Assembly: GCA_023424215.1 (NCBI GenBank)
Contig: JAFAEC010000159.1
Coordinates: 1 to 32,873 of the forward strand
Direction of reading: 5' to 3'
From: Pseudomonadota bacterium
GTDB lineage: Bacteria; Pseudomonadota; Alphaproteobacteria; Caulobacterales; Caulobacteraceae
Length of the DNA: 32,873 nucleotides
Below, piece after piece: positions 17,802 to 25,336 of the stretch; the stretch's first letter is position 1, and every line of letters begins with the position of its first letter. Below the pieces are notes generated by a model, which saw only the letters and a list, made by a program, of their open reading frames with translations, was not told the origin of the DNA and made no database searches. A program made the position numbers and the translations under genes.

Positions 17802-18242
17802 ATGCATCGCATCATCCTGACCGGGGCGGCCGCCCTGGCGCTCGCCGCCCCCGCCCTCGCCCAGACGCCGCAGGCCGTTCCCGGCTCCGAGGAATGGCTG
17901 CGCCAGCGCGGCGAGACCTACCATCGCGCCCCGGACGCGGAACAGAATCCGGCCGAGGTGGAAGCGACCGCCCGGCTGAACGCGGAGATCGCTGAACGCA
18001 ACGAGACGGCGGCGCGCACCGAGACCGAGGCGCAGGCCGCCTGGGAGGCGGATCAGGCGAAGTGGCGCGCGGAGTCGGCCGCGGCCGAGACGGCGCGCGC
18101 CCAGTGGGAGGCCGACGCGGCGGCGGCGGAGGCGGCGCGGGCCCAGTACGAGCGCGACCGGGCGGCCTGGGAGGCGGAGATGGCCCGGTGCCAGGCCAGC
18201 GGCCGCCGCTGCGTGAGCACTCCGCCGACCGCGCTCAAGTAG
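17802..18242 (+). CDS. Secreted alanine-rich coiled-coil protein with heptad-spaced aromatics, function unknown
   Basis: The 146-residue protein begins with a clear signal peptide (about 1-20, ending ALA-Q), preceded by a GGAGAAG ribosome binding site. From about residue 52 to 130 it is Ala/Glu/Arg-rich and predicted helical. Aromatics fall at Trp81, Trp88, Trp102, Tyr116 and Trp123, spacings 7, 14, 14 and 7, all in one heptad register; a 14-residue unit starting RAQW/RAQY is repeated. Cys130 and Cys137 near the end could form a disulfide. A periplasmic coiled-coil oligomer is likely. I do not recognise a named family. It lies between the histidine kinase and the cytochrome b gene on the same strand. 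Confidence 0.8.
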   Translation: MHRIILTGAAALALAAPALAQTPQAVPGSEEWLRQRGETYHRAPDAEQNPAEVEATARLNAEIAERNETAARTETEAQAAWEADQAKWRAESAAAETARAQWEADAAAAEAARAQYERDRAAWEAEMARCQASGRRCVSTPPTALK

Positions 18243-18283
18243 CCTGGCAAGGTGGCGGCGGGGCGGTAGCGGCGCCATACTCG

Positions 18284-19024
18284 ATGGCCATGAGACCAGC
18301 CGCCGACCGCACGCTCGGCCCGGGACGGACGGCGACCTATCGTCATCCGTGGCTGGTGCGCGTCACCCATTGGGTCAACGCGCTGTGCGTCGCCATTCTG
18401 GTCATGAGCGGGCTGCAGATCCTGAAGGCGCATCCGCACCTCTACTGGGGCACGGCGTCGACCTTCGCCGATCCGTGGCTTAGCTTTCCGGACATTCCGG
18501 GCTGGGCCACCCTGCCGAGTTGGCGCGACCTGGCCCTGGGGCGCCGCTGGCACTTCTTCTTCGCCTGGCTGTTCGTGCTCAACGGGACCCTCTACCTCGT
18601 CTGGGTGGTGCTCAGCGGCCGGCTCCGCCGGGTGCTGGAGCCCACGCGAGAGGACTTCGCCGGCTTCGGCCGCAGCATCGTGGAGCACGCGCGTCTGAGG
18701 TTTCCGGAGGGCGAGGCGGCGCGGCGCTACAACGTGATCCAGAAGCTCAGCTACCTCGCCGTCCTGCTCGGCCTGCTGCCGCTGATGCTGGCCACCGGCC
18801 TGGCGATGTCGCCGGCGATGAACGCCGCCCTGCCGGGGCTGCTGGAGGTGCTGGGTGGACGTCAGTCGGCGCGGACCCTGCATTTCCTGTCGGCTTCCGG
18901 ACTGATCCTGTTCACCGTGGTCCACGTCGTGCTGGTCGTCCTTTCCGGCCCGGCCAACAATCTGCGGGCCATGATCACCGGCTGGTATGTGATCCGCGAG
19001 CCGGCAGGAAAGGACGAGGCATGA
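18284..19024 (+). CDS. Cytochrome b561-type membrane subunit
   Basis: This di-heme-type membrane protein has 246 residues and at least four hydrophobic helices (about 28-45, 90-112, 150-172 and 200-222). Candidate heme-ligand His residues are in RVTHWVNAL, GRRWHFFFAWLF, TLHFLSASG and FTVVHVVLVV. It overlaps the next gene as ATGA, so the pair is translated together; the membrane subunit presumably passes electrons between the quinone pool and the partner molybdoenzyme. The start is uncertain: ATGs at 18284 and 18290 are both possible and no good ribosome binding site is visible. The open frame extends upstream only as a shadow of the preceding gene. Confidence 0.87.
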   Translation: MAMRPAADRTLGPGRTATYRHPWLVRVTHWVNALCVAILVMSGLQILKAHPHLYWGTASTFADPWLSFPDIPGWATLPSWRDLALGRRWHFFFAWLFVLNGTLYLVWVVLSGRLRRVLEPTREDFAGFGRSIVEHARLRFPEGEAARRYNVIQKLSYLAVLLGLLPLMLATGLAMSPAMNAALPGLLEVLGGRQSARTLHFLSASGLILFTVVHVVLVVLSGPANNLRAMITGWYVIREPAGKDEA

Positions 19025-19785
19025 GCGATACCGACCGGCGAGGCCTTGTCATGGGCGGACTGCTGGCCGGTCTTCCGCTGCTCGGGGGCTGCGACGCGGT
19101 CTCGGAATCGCCCCGGGGGCAAGGCGTCCTGCGGGGCGCCGAGCAGCTCACCCGGCGGGCGCAGCGGGCCGTGGTGCGGAACGCGCTGGCTCCGGAATAC
19201 GCCGAGACGGACATTTCGCCGGACTTCCGGGCCAACGGTTCGGTGGACCCGGCCGACGCGGAGTACCGGCGGCTGCTGGCCGACGGCTTCCGCGACTATC
19301 GGCTGGCGGTCGGCGGCCTGGTCGAGCGCCCGCTGTCCTTGTCCCTGGCCGGGCTCGCAGGGATGGCGACGCGGACCCAGATCACCAAGCACGACTGCGT
19401 CGAGGGCTGGACCTCGATCGGCAAGTGGACGGGAACGCGGCTGTCCGCGGTGCTGGACCGGGCCGGACTGCGCCCCGAGGCCCGCTTCGTCGTCTTCCAC
19501 TGCTTCGACGCCCTGGACCAGCGGCCGGACGGCGACCGCTACTACGAGAGCATCGGGCTGGACGACGCTTTCCACGAGCAGACCATCCTCGCCTGGCGGA
19601 TGAACGACCAGCCCCTGCCCGTGCCGCATGGAGCGCCGCTTCGCCTCCGGGTCGAGCGGCAGCTGGGCTACAAGCACGCTAAGTACATCCGCCGCATCGA
19701 GGCGGTGGAGAGCCTGTCCCACATCGGCCGCGGCAAGGGCGGCTACTGGGAGGACCGCGGCTACGAGTGGTACGCCGGAATCTGA
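19021..19785 (+). CDS. Sulfite oxidase-fold molybdopterin oxidoreductase, predicted Tat lipoprotein
   Basis: The 254-residue protein has a short N-terminal signal that combines a twin-arginine (DRRGLVMGG) with a lipobox LGGC ending at Cys24, suggesting folded export and lipid anchoring. The core is a sulfite oxidase / YedY-type molybdopterin-binding domain; HDCVEGWTSIGKW carries the likely Mo-ligating Cys126, followed by GTRLSAVLDRAGL and the C-terminal GYKHAKYIRRIE. The family includes MsrP, which repairs periplasmic methionine sulfoxide with the heme membrane protein MsrQ. Here the partner is a b561-like protein rather than an obvious MsrQ, so the substrate is open. Its coding end is convergent with nrdB, 12 bp away, and a hairpin (19773-19793) spans its stop. 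Confidence 0.88.
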   Translation: MSDTDRRGLVMGGLLAGLPLLGGCDAVSESPRGQGVLRGAEQLTRRAQRAVVRNALAPEYAETDISPDFRANGSVDPADAEYRRLLADGFRDYRLAVGGLVERPLSLSLAGLAGMATRTQITKHDCVEGWTSIGKWTGTRLSAVLDRAGLRPEARFVVFHCFDALDQRPDGDRYYESIGLDDAFHEQTILAWRMNDQPLPVPHGAPLRLRVERQLGYKHAKYIRRIEAVESLSHIGRGKGGYWEDRGYEWYAGI

Positions 19786-19797
19786 TCCCGGCGGCGG

Positions 19798-20847
19798 TCA
19801 GCCCTCGGCCGGGACCTCTTCCTGGCGGCGCTTCATCAGGGCGTCGAAGCTGCCCCACACGCCCTCGGGGCCATGCCACGAGCCCCTGGTGGCGGCCTTG
19901 GAGTACTCCGTGGCCCGCGCCTCGAAGAAGTTGGCGTGCTCGACGCCGGACAGCAGGGCCTGCAGCCACGGCAGCGGATTGTCCTTGATGCCGTAGAGCT
20001 CGGGCAGCTGCAGCTGGCGCAGGCGCCAGTCGGCGATGAAGCGGATGTAGGCCTTGATGTCGTCCGGGGTCATGCCGTTCACCGGACCCATCTCGAAGGC
20101 CAGGTCGATGAACTTGTCCTCCATGTCGACCACGGTGCGGCAGCATTCGACGATGTCGTCGGCGACCGCCTTCGTCACCGCGCCGGTCTCCTTGTTGAAG
20201 GCGTGGTAGAGCTTGATGATGCCCTCGCAGTGCAGGCTTTCGTCGCGCACCGACCACGAGACGATCTGGCCCATGCCCTTCATCTTGTTCTGACGCGGGA
20301 AGTTCATCAGCATCGCGAAAGAGGCGAACAGCTGCAGGCCTTCCGAGAAGCCGCCGAACATGGCCAGCGTCCGCGCGATGTCGGCGTCGGTGTCGACCCC
20401 GAACTTGCCCATGAAGTCATGCTTGTCGCGCATGGCCTCGTATTCCATGAAGGCGCCGAACTCGCTCTCGGGCATGCCGATGGTCTCGAGCAGCAGGGCG
20501 TATGCGGCGATGTGGACGGTCTCCATGTTGGCGAAGCTCGCCAGCATCATCTTGACCTCGGTCGGTTTGAACACCCGACCGTAGCGCTCCATGTAGTTGT
20601 CCTGGACCTCGATGTCGGCCTGGGTGAAGAAGCGGAAGATCTGGGTCAGCAGGTTCCGTTCGGCGTCGGTCAGGTTGGCCGCCCAGTCCTTGCAGTCCTC
20701 GCCCAGCGGCACCTCCTCGGGCAGCCAGTGGACCTGCTGCTGCTTCTTCCACATGTCGAAGGCCCACGGGTAGCGGAACGGCTTGTAGGCGGCCGAGGGG
20801 GTGAGAAGTCCGGGCCTGGAGGGCGTGATCTGGACGTGCGCGTTCAT
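19798..20847 (-). CDS. nrdB: Class Ia ribonucleoside-diphosphate reductase beta subunit
   Basis: This 349-residue R2 protein houses the diiron-tyrosyl radical cofactor. Likely metal ligands by alignment to E. coli R2 spacing are Asp78, Glu109, His112, Glu169, Glu203 and His206 (segments TQADIE, METVHIAAY, SEGLQLF, RDESLH). The radical tyrosine is Tyr116 in ETVHIAAY. The distance between Glu109 and Glu169 is shorter than in the E. coli protein, consistent with the shorter R2 of alphaproteobacteria. There is no ATP-cone. It is transcribed apart from nrdA, which starts 7.4 kb away on the other strand, but both upstream regions share boxes. The ATG at 20847 has no clear ribosome binding site and overlaps the TGA of a 15-codon upstream frame. 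Confidence 0.96.
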   Translation of the reverse strand: MNAHVQITPSRPGLLTPSAAYKPFRYPWAFDMWKKQQQVHWLPEEVPLGEDCKDWAANLTDAERNLLTQIFRFFTQADIEVQDNYMERYGRVFKPTEVKMMLASFANMETVHIAAYALLLETIGMPESEFGAFMEYEAMRDKHDFMGKFGVDTDADIARTLAMFGGFSEGLQLFASFAMLMNFPRQNKMKGMGQIVSWSVRDESLHCEGIIKLYHAFNKETGAVTKAVADDIVECCRTVVDMEDKFIDLAFEMGPVNGMTPDDIKAYIRFIADWRLRQLQLPELYGIKDNPLPWLQALLSGVEHANFFEARATEYSKAATRGSWHGPEGVWGSFDALMKRRQEEVPAEG

Positions 20848-20891
20848 CGGTCGACTCGGGACAGGAAGGCGAAAGGAGCAAGACTCACCAT
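20844..20891 (-). CDS. Possible 15-codon leader peptide overlapping the nrdB start
   Basis: An ATG at 20891 opens a frame reading MVSLAPFAFLSRVDR whose TGA overlaps the nrdB ATG (ATGA). nrdB lacks a visible Shine-Dalgarno sequence, so coupling from this frame could help initiation. The leader's own start also lacks a strong ribosome binding site, so it may be chance. Confidence 0.25.
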   Translation of the reverse strand: MVSLAPFAFLSRVDR

Positions 20892-20953
20892 GCGGCCGGA
20901 CCGGCCCGGCGCCAAGCCGAAATACGGCTATATTGCGATCACTTTTTCCGCGA

Positions 20954-20991
20954 CCGCTAGATGTGGTGGCCGCGAGCCCCGTATCTGGGGA
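20954..20991 (-). promoter_or_regulatory. Paired NrdR-like boxes upstream of nrdB
   Basis: Box B, CCGCTAGATGTGGTGG (20954-20969), and box A, CCCCGTATCTGGGG (20977-20990), lie 107-144 bp before nrdB with centres 22 bp apart, about two helical turns. Both resemble boxes upstream of nrdA: B differs at three or four positions and A at two or three. As I recall it, the NrdR consensus is a 16-bp dyad near ACACTATATATAGTGT; box B agrees at about 10 of 16. The rest of the gap 20848-21176 shows no gene. Confidence 0.5.
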
Positions 20992-21176
20992 TGAGCCGGG
21001 GATAAGCCGGACGAGGCGCTGGCACGGATTCGGGGCGCCGAACCTGCACGGCGGACCTGGAGTTCATGGTCTCGCGGGCCTCGCGACAAGCAGGGCTTGT
21101 CCCGCCGGCGACGTTTTCAGGGACGCGCCGGCCGTCCATCCGGGCCAGGGTGCGGCCCCGGACAAGGAGATTTCCC

Positions 21177-21809
21177 ATGACCTACACCGTCTATGGCGCC
21201 GCCGGTTCGGGCTCGGTCCCGGTGGAGGCGGCGCTGACCCTGATCGGCGCGCCGTTCGAGGTGATCGAGGCCGTGACCTGGCAGGACGAGGCCGAGCGCG
21301 ACAAGGTCGCTCCGGTCAATCCGATGCGGCAGATTCCCGTGCTGGTGACGCCGGAGGGCGAGACCCTGACAGAGAGCGCCGCCATCCTGATCTGGCTGGC
21401 CGAGCAGCATCCGGAGGCGGCGCTGGCGCCGGAGCCGGGCGATCCGCGGCGCGGCCAGTTCCTGCGCTGGATGACCTTCGTCCCGGCCTCGATCTATTCG
21501 ATGTTCTGGGTGAGGGACGACCCGTCGCGGCTGGGCGGGGACGATCCCGCTGCACAGGCGCGCATCAAGGACCGGACGGCCGAACGCATCGCCGACTGCT
21601 GGGCCGCGATGGAGAGCCAGATCGCGCCGGACCGCTTCCTGCTGGGGGAGGAACTGACGGTTCTCGATCTCTATGTGGCCGTCGCCAGCCAGTGGACGCC
21701 GCGCCGCCAGCGCTTCGCCGAAGTCGCGCCGCGGATGCATGCGGTGGTGCAGCGGGTCGACGCCCTGCCGGAGCTGAAGGCGTTCTGGGCGGAGCGGTTT
21801 CCAGGGTAG
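21177..21809 (+). CDS. Glutathione S-transferase family protein
   Basis: The 210-residue protein has an N-terminal thioredoxin-like domain (TVYGAAGSGSVPVEAAL, then IPVLVTPEGETLTESAAIL holding the cis-Pro and the Glu-Ser glutathione-binding motif) and a helical C-terminal domain with FLLGEELTVLDLYVAV, the conserved N-capping/hydrophobic-staple region. The ATG at 21177 is preceded by AAGGAG at 21164-21169; upstream in-frame starts lack this. It probably conjugates or reduces substrates with glutathione in the cytosol; the specific substrate is unknown. Confidence 0.92.
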   Translation: MTYTVYGAAGSGSVPVEAALTLIGAPFEVIEAVTWQDEAERDKVAPVNPMRQIPVLVTPEGETLTESAAILIWLAEQHPEAALAPEPGDPRRGQFLRWMTFVPASIYSMFWVRDDPSRLGGDDPAAQARIKDRTAERIADCWAAMESQIAPDRFLLGEELTVLDLYVAVASQWTPRRQRFAEVAPRMHAVVQRVDALPELKAFWAERFPG

Positions 21810-21889
21810 GAAGAGCCGGGCGCCCCGTCTTCGCACCGCCAATTCAGGCGCGCGGCGACGCGGCGGCCGCCCGTCGGAGGATTGCCGGA

Positions 21890-22159
21890 ATGAACTCGCC
21901 AGGCCTGTTGGTGATCGCCGTCGTGGCGGCGGGCGCTCTCGCCTCCTGCGCCACGCCCGCGCCCTTGTCCGGGACCTGTCAGACTTTCGCTTCCCGACAC
22001 GGAGTCGCTCTGGGAGCGCCCGACGAGACCGACTGGATCGCGGACACCTCGGCTTTCGAGTTCAGGTGGCTAGCGACAGTTGAGCGCCCGGCCGTGACAT
22101 GTTCGACGGTGGACGGTCGGGTGGTGCGGCTGAGCGTCGGTGATCAGATCTATCGGTGA
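21890..22159 (+). CDS. Small lipoprotein, function unknown
   Basis: This 89-residue protein starts at an ATG preceded by CGGAGGA (21875-21881). The N-terminal hydrophobic run ends with the lipobox LASC (Cys at about 20), then ATPAPLSGTC. The mature part is about 70 residues with two further Cys that could pair and a C-terminal DGRVVRLSVGDQIYR. It is vaguely reminiscent of small periplasmic inhibitor-like lipoproteins, but I see no match good enough to name. It lies 80 bp after the GST gene, possibly in the same transcript. Confidence 0.75.
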   Translation: MNSPGLLVIAVVAAGALASCATPAPLSGTCQTFASRHGVALGAPDETDWIADTSAFEFRWLATVERPAVTCSTVDGRVVRLSVGDQIYR

Positions 22160-22189
22160 GGTCCGGGCCAGGCCGGCCCGGACGAGGCC

Positions 22190-24415
22190 CTAGGCCGCCG
22201 CGGGAAGGCGGGCGGGCGGGAGGTCGCCGGCGAGGGCGCGGGTGACCACGGCGAACAGCCCGGCCTGGTTGATCGGTTTGGCGAGGTGCGCGTTCATGCC
22301 CGACGCGAGGCAGCGCTCGACATCCTCGGGCATGGCGTCCGCGGTCATGGCGACGATGGCCAGGCCGCCAGATCCGTCGGCCAGTCGCCGGATGCGACGG
22401 GTGGCCTCGAGCCCGTCCATGCGCGGCATGCGGACATCCATCAGGACGAGGTCGAACGGCACTGCCTGCACCGCGTCGACGGCCTCGACCCCGTCGGCGA
22501 CCTCGGCCACCTCGCAGCCCAAGGCCTCAAGCATGATGCGGGCGACCTCGCGGTTGACCGGATGGTCGTCGACGACGAGGACGCGCGGCGCGCGCTCCTC
22601 GACCGGGTCCGGGTCGGCGGGAGCCGTCGCCGGGCCGGCTTCGGCCGGAGACGGGGGCGCGGCCTGCCGAACAGGCGCGGGCTCCGCAGACGGGGGCGCG
22701 ACTTCCGCCTCGGGCGCGTCGGCGGCGCGCGGCAGGGGCAGGTGGAGCGTGAAGGTCGAGCCCTCGCCGGGACGGCTCTCCACCTCGATGCGGCCGCCGA
22801 GGCGACCGACGTGGCGGGACGCCAGGGCGAGGCCGAGCCCGACGCCGGAGTGAACGCGACTGATCGAGGCGTCGCCCTGGGCGAAGGCTTCGAACAGCCG
22901 CGGCTGGAGCTCGGGGGGAATGCCGCAGCCGGTGTCCGAGACCTGTATGGCCACGCCGTCGGCGGCCCGGTCCAGACGCACGCGAACCTCGCCCTCGCCG
23001 GTGAATTTGACGGCGTTGGCGACCAGCGGCTGAAGGGCCTGACGCAGGGCGCGCGGGTCGGCCAGGTAGCGGGCGCGCGACGGCAGCCGATCCTCGACCG
23101 CCAGCGACAGGCCGCGAATGTCGGCAGAGGGGCGGTTCTGGGCGACGGCTTCGCGCGCGATCGCGGCGAGGTCGGTCGGCTCGGGAGAGACGGCGTCGTC
23201 GCCGCGGGCGAAGTCGAGGATGTCCTCCACCAGCTTCAGCAGGGCGTCCGAGGACTGGCGGATCTGGCGGGCGTGACGCACGGCTTCCGGGTCAAGTCCG
23301 GGGCGGCCGGCGAGCAGGTCGGCGAAGCCGGCCACGCCGTTGAGGGGCGTGCGCATCTCGTGGCTCATCATGGCCAGGAAGCGCGAGCGGGCGGCGGCGG
23401 CGTCTTCCGCGCGACGGCGGGCCTCGTGCGCGGCCTCGGTGCGGGCGCGAAGGCGGGCCTCGAGCCGCCGGCGCTCGGTCATCACCGTGCTGAGCGGCAG
23501 CACCGTCGCCACCATGGTCAGCATGTAGAGATGATAGACGCCGAGGTGACGGAGTATCTGCGGCGCCGCGGCGAGTTCGGGCGCGTCGGGCAGCTGCACG
23601 AGATGCACAGGGCCATGCCCGGTCAGGGTGGCGGCGCCGCTGATGGCCGCCATCACGATCAGGGCCGAGGCGGTCCAGGTCGGCGAGAGCCGCAGGCCGA
23701 TCAGCAGCATCGGCAGCATCGGCAGGAACAGCAACGGCGCCTCGGCCTGCCAGAAGACGCCGACCGTGACCGCGACCATCAGGGCCATCAGGGCGGCGGC
23801 CTCGGGCCAGCGGGCCCTGGCGACGCCGACGAAGCGGTGACGCCGAGCGAGGAGAAGGAGCACCGGGGTGACCAGCAGCAGCCCCATCAACTCCATGGTG
23901 AAGAAGTTGCGCCACTGGAGCAGCCACACGGCGACGGGCGGCTCGCGCAGCAGCCACAGAACGCCCATGCCGACCACGCTGGTGACGGCCACGGCGTTGG
24001 CCGCGCAGCCGGCGAAGCGGATCAAGCGGCGCGGCCGGCGCATGTCGAGGGCGGCGCCGCAGTAGCGCCGCGCCAGCAGGGCGGCGTAGACGGCCTCGCC
24101 GAGATTGAGCAGCGGGTTGATCCAGACGAAGGCCCCCGGGTCGCCGCGGACGACGTTGCTGAACAGGTTGATCGCGAAACAGGCCGCGACGACGAGGAGC
24201 GCCGGGCGACGGTGGAGCTGCAGCAGGGCCGCGGCCATGATGCCGTTGGACAGCCAGACGACGACGGCGCCGTAGGTGGCCACGCTCCAGTGGCCGACCA
24301 GCTGGGAGGCGGCGAACAGCAGGACGTAGGCCCACGGCGGCGGACCCGCAACGCGGCCCGCCTCGTGCCTGAACAGACGCCAACGACCCCTCAACCGGAT
24401 GTCCTCCCGGCTCAT
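22190..24415 (-). CDS. Hybrid sensor histidine kinase with MASE1-like membrane sensor and receiver domain
   Basis: The 741-residue protein opens with about 290 residues of eight or so membrane helices resembling MASE1, followed by a coiled-coil stretch rich in Arg/Ala/Glu, HisKA with MSHEMRTPLNGVAGF (His near 357), HATPase with NAVKFTGEGEV, DTGCGIPPEL and GVGLGLALA, a Pro/Ala-rich linker, and a C-terminal receiver with VLVVDDHPVNRE and the phospho-acceptor Asp in LVLMDVRMPRMDG. The ATG at 24415 is chosen because MSREDIRLRGRW begins just before the first membrane segment; the frame stays open further upstream but overlaps the divergent nucleotidyltransferase gene there. No separate regulator or Hpt gene is adjacent. 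The signal sensed is unknown. Confidence 0.9.
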   Translation of the reverse strand: MSREDIRLRGRWRLFRHEAGRVAGPPPWAYVLLFAASQLVGHWSVATYGAVVVWLSNGIMAAALLQLHRRPALLVVAACFAINLFSNVVRGDPGAFVWINPLLNLGEAVYAALLARRYCGAALDMRRPRRLIRFAGCAANAVAVTSVVGMGVLWLLREPPVAVWLLQWRNFFTMELMGLLLVTPVLLLLARRHRFVGVARARWPEAAALMALMVAVTVGVFWQAEAPLLFLPMLPMLLIGLRLSPTWTASALIVMAAISGAATLTGHGPVHLVQLPDAPELAAAPQILRHLGVYHLYMLTMVATVLPLSTVMTERRRLEARLRARTEAAHEARRRAEDAAAARSRFLAMMSHEMRTPLNGVAGFADLLAGRPGLDPEAVRHARQIRQSSDALLKLVEDILDFARGDDAVSPEPTDLAAIAREAVAQNRPSADIRGLSLAVEDRLPSRARYLADPRALRQALQPLVANAVKFTGEGEVRVRLDRAADGVAIQVSDTGCGIPPELQPRLFEAFAQGDASISRVHSGVGLGLALASRHVGRLGGRIEVESRPGEGSTFTLHLPLPRAADAPEAEVAPPSAEPAPVRQAAPPSPAEAGPATAPADPDPVEERAPRVLVVDDHPVNREVARIMLEALGCEVAEVADGVEAVDAVQAVPFDLVLMDVRMPRMDGLEATRRIRRLADGSGGLAIVAMTADAMPEDVERCLASGMNAHLAKPINQAGLFAVVTRALAGDLPPARLPAAA

Positions 24416-24556
24416 ACCCGACCCGGCAGCCGTAACGCGAACCCGTAAACAAAATGGAGTAGCTGCGGCCCGGACGGCGGCCGGAGGAACCGGGCGGAGA
24501 CCGGAGCCGTTTCTCCGGCCGCGCCGCCTCCTGCGTCGCGGAGAGCGCGAAAACCG

Positions 24557-25336
24557 ATGTCCGACACCGTTCCCGAACCCAGCTTCAGCCCGCCGCCGGA
24601 GGCTGTGGCCTTCTACGCGGAGGCGCTCGGCCTGCTGAAGGAGAGCGGCATCCCCTTCCTGCTGTCGGGGACCTACGCGGTGACCGCCTACACCGGCATC
24701 CGGCGGCCGACCAAGGATCTGGACGTGTTCTGCAAGCCGGGGGACTACCCGCGCATCCTCGCCTTCTTCCAGGCCCGCGGCTTCCGGACGGACGTCGAGG
24801 ACGAGCGCTGGATCGCCAAGGTGTGGAAGGACGACAAGCACTTCTTCGACGTGATCTTCGCCATGTCGAACGGGACGATCGCGGTCAACGACAGCTGGTT
24901 CGGCGACGACGTCATCGAGGTCTACGGCCATCGCGTCGGGATCACCCCGCCGACGGCGCTGATCCTGTCCAAGGTCTTCATCCAGGACCGCTATCGCTAC
25001 GACGGGGCGGACGTGAACCACGTCATCCTGAAACAGGCCGACGCCATCGACTGGAAGAGCCTGCTGGACCAGATGGACCTGTACTGGGAGGTGCTGCTGG
25101 CGCACCTGCTGAATTTCCGCTTCGCCTACCCGACCGAACGGGACAAGACGCCGCGCTGGCTGATCGCCGAGCTGACCGAGCGGCTGCAGGCCCAGGTCGA
25201 TCTGCCGGCGCCGCGGATCAAGGTGTGCCGCGGACGGTTATTCAGTCCGCGCGACTACATCGCCGACATCACCGAGTGGGGCTTCGGCGACGTGGTCGGC
25301 AAGGGGCTCGAGGAGAGACATGAACCCATCGACTGA
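24557..25336 (+). CDS. Nucleotidyltransferase-fold protein, paired with a metallophosphoesterase
   Basis: This 259-residue protein has a Pol-beta-type minimal nucleotidyltransferase core. The GT motif lies in LLSGTYAVTAYTG (Gly38-Thr39), the metal-binding carboxylates are Asp54 and Asp56 in RPTKDLDVF, and a third acid is likely Asp98 in KHFFDVIF. This layout resembles the AbiEii/AbiGii-like and related nucleotidyltransferase families. The C-terminal half is helical with a Leu/Trp/Tyr-rich region I do not recognise. It overlaps the metallophosphoesterase gene by 17 bp, so the two are made together. Possible roles are nucleotidyl addition to RNA or protein, or small-molecule adenylylation. No cognate antitoxin-like regulator is next to it, so it is not a classical AbiE pair. 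Confidence 0.82.
   Translation: MSDTVPEPSFSPPPEAVAFYAEALGLLKESGIPFLLSGTYAVTAYTGIRRPTKDLDVFCKPGDYPRILAFFQARGFRTDVEDERWIAKVWKDDKHFFDVIFAMSNGTIAVNDSWFGDDVIEVYGHRVGITPPTALILSKVFIQDRYRYDGADVNHVILKQADAIDWKSLLDQMDLYWEVLLAHLLNFRFAYPTERDKTPRWLIAELTERLQAQVDLPAPRIKVCRGRLFSPRDYIADITEWGFGDVVGKGLEERHEPID

Noticed and set aside
24416..25105. Long minus-strand extension of the hybrid kinase frame over the nucleotidyltransferase gene
   Set aside because: The conserved protein starts at the MSREDIRLRGRW methionine just before the first membrane helix; the extension is the antisense shadow of a clear nucleotidyltransferase gene.
24557..25336. Classical AbiE abortive-infection or toxin-antitoxin locus
   Set aside because: AbiEii needs an adjacent AbiEi-type regulator; here the partner is a metallophosphoesterase, and no defence genes are nearby.
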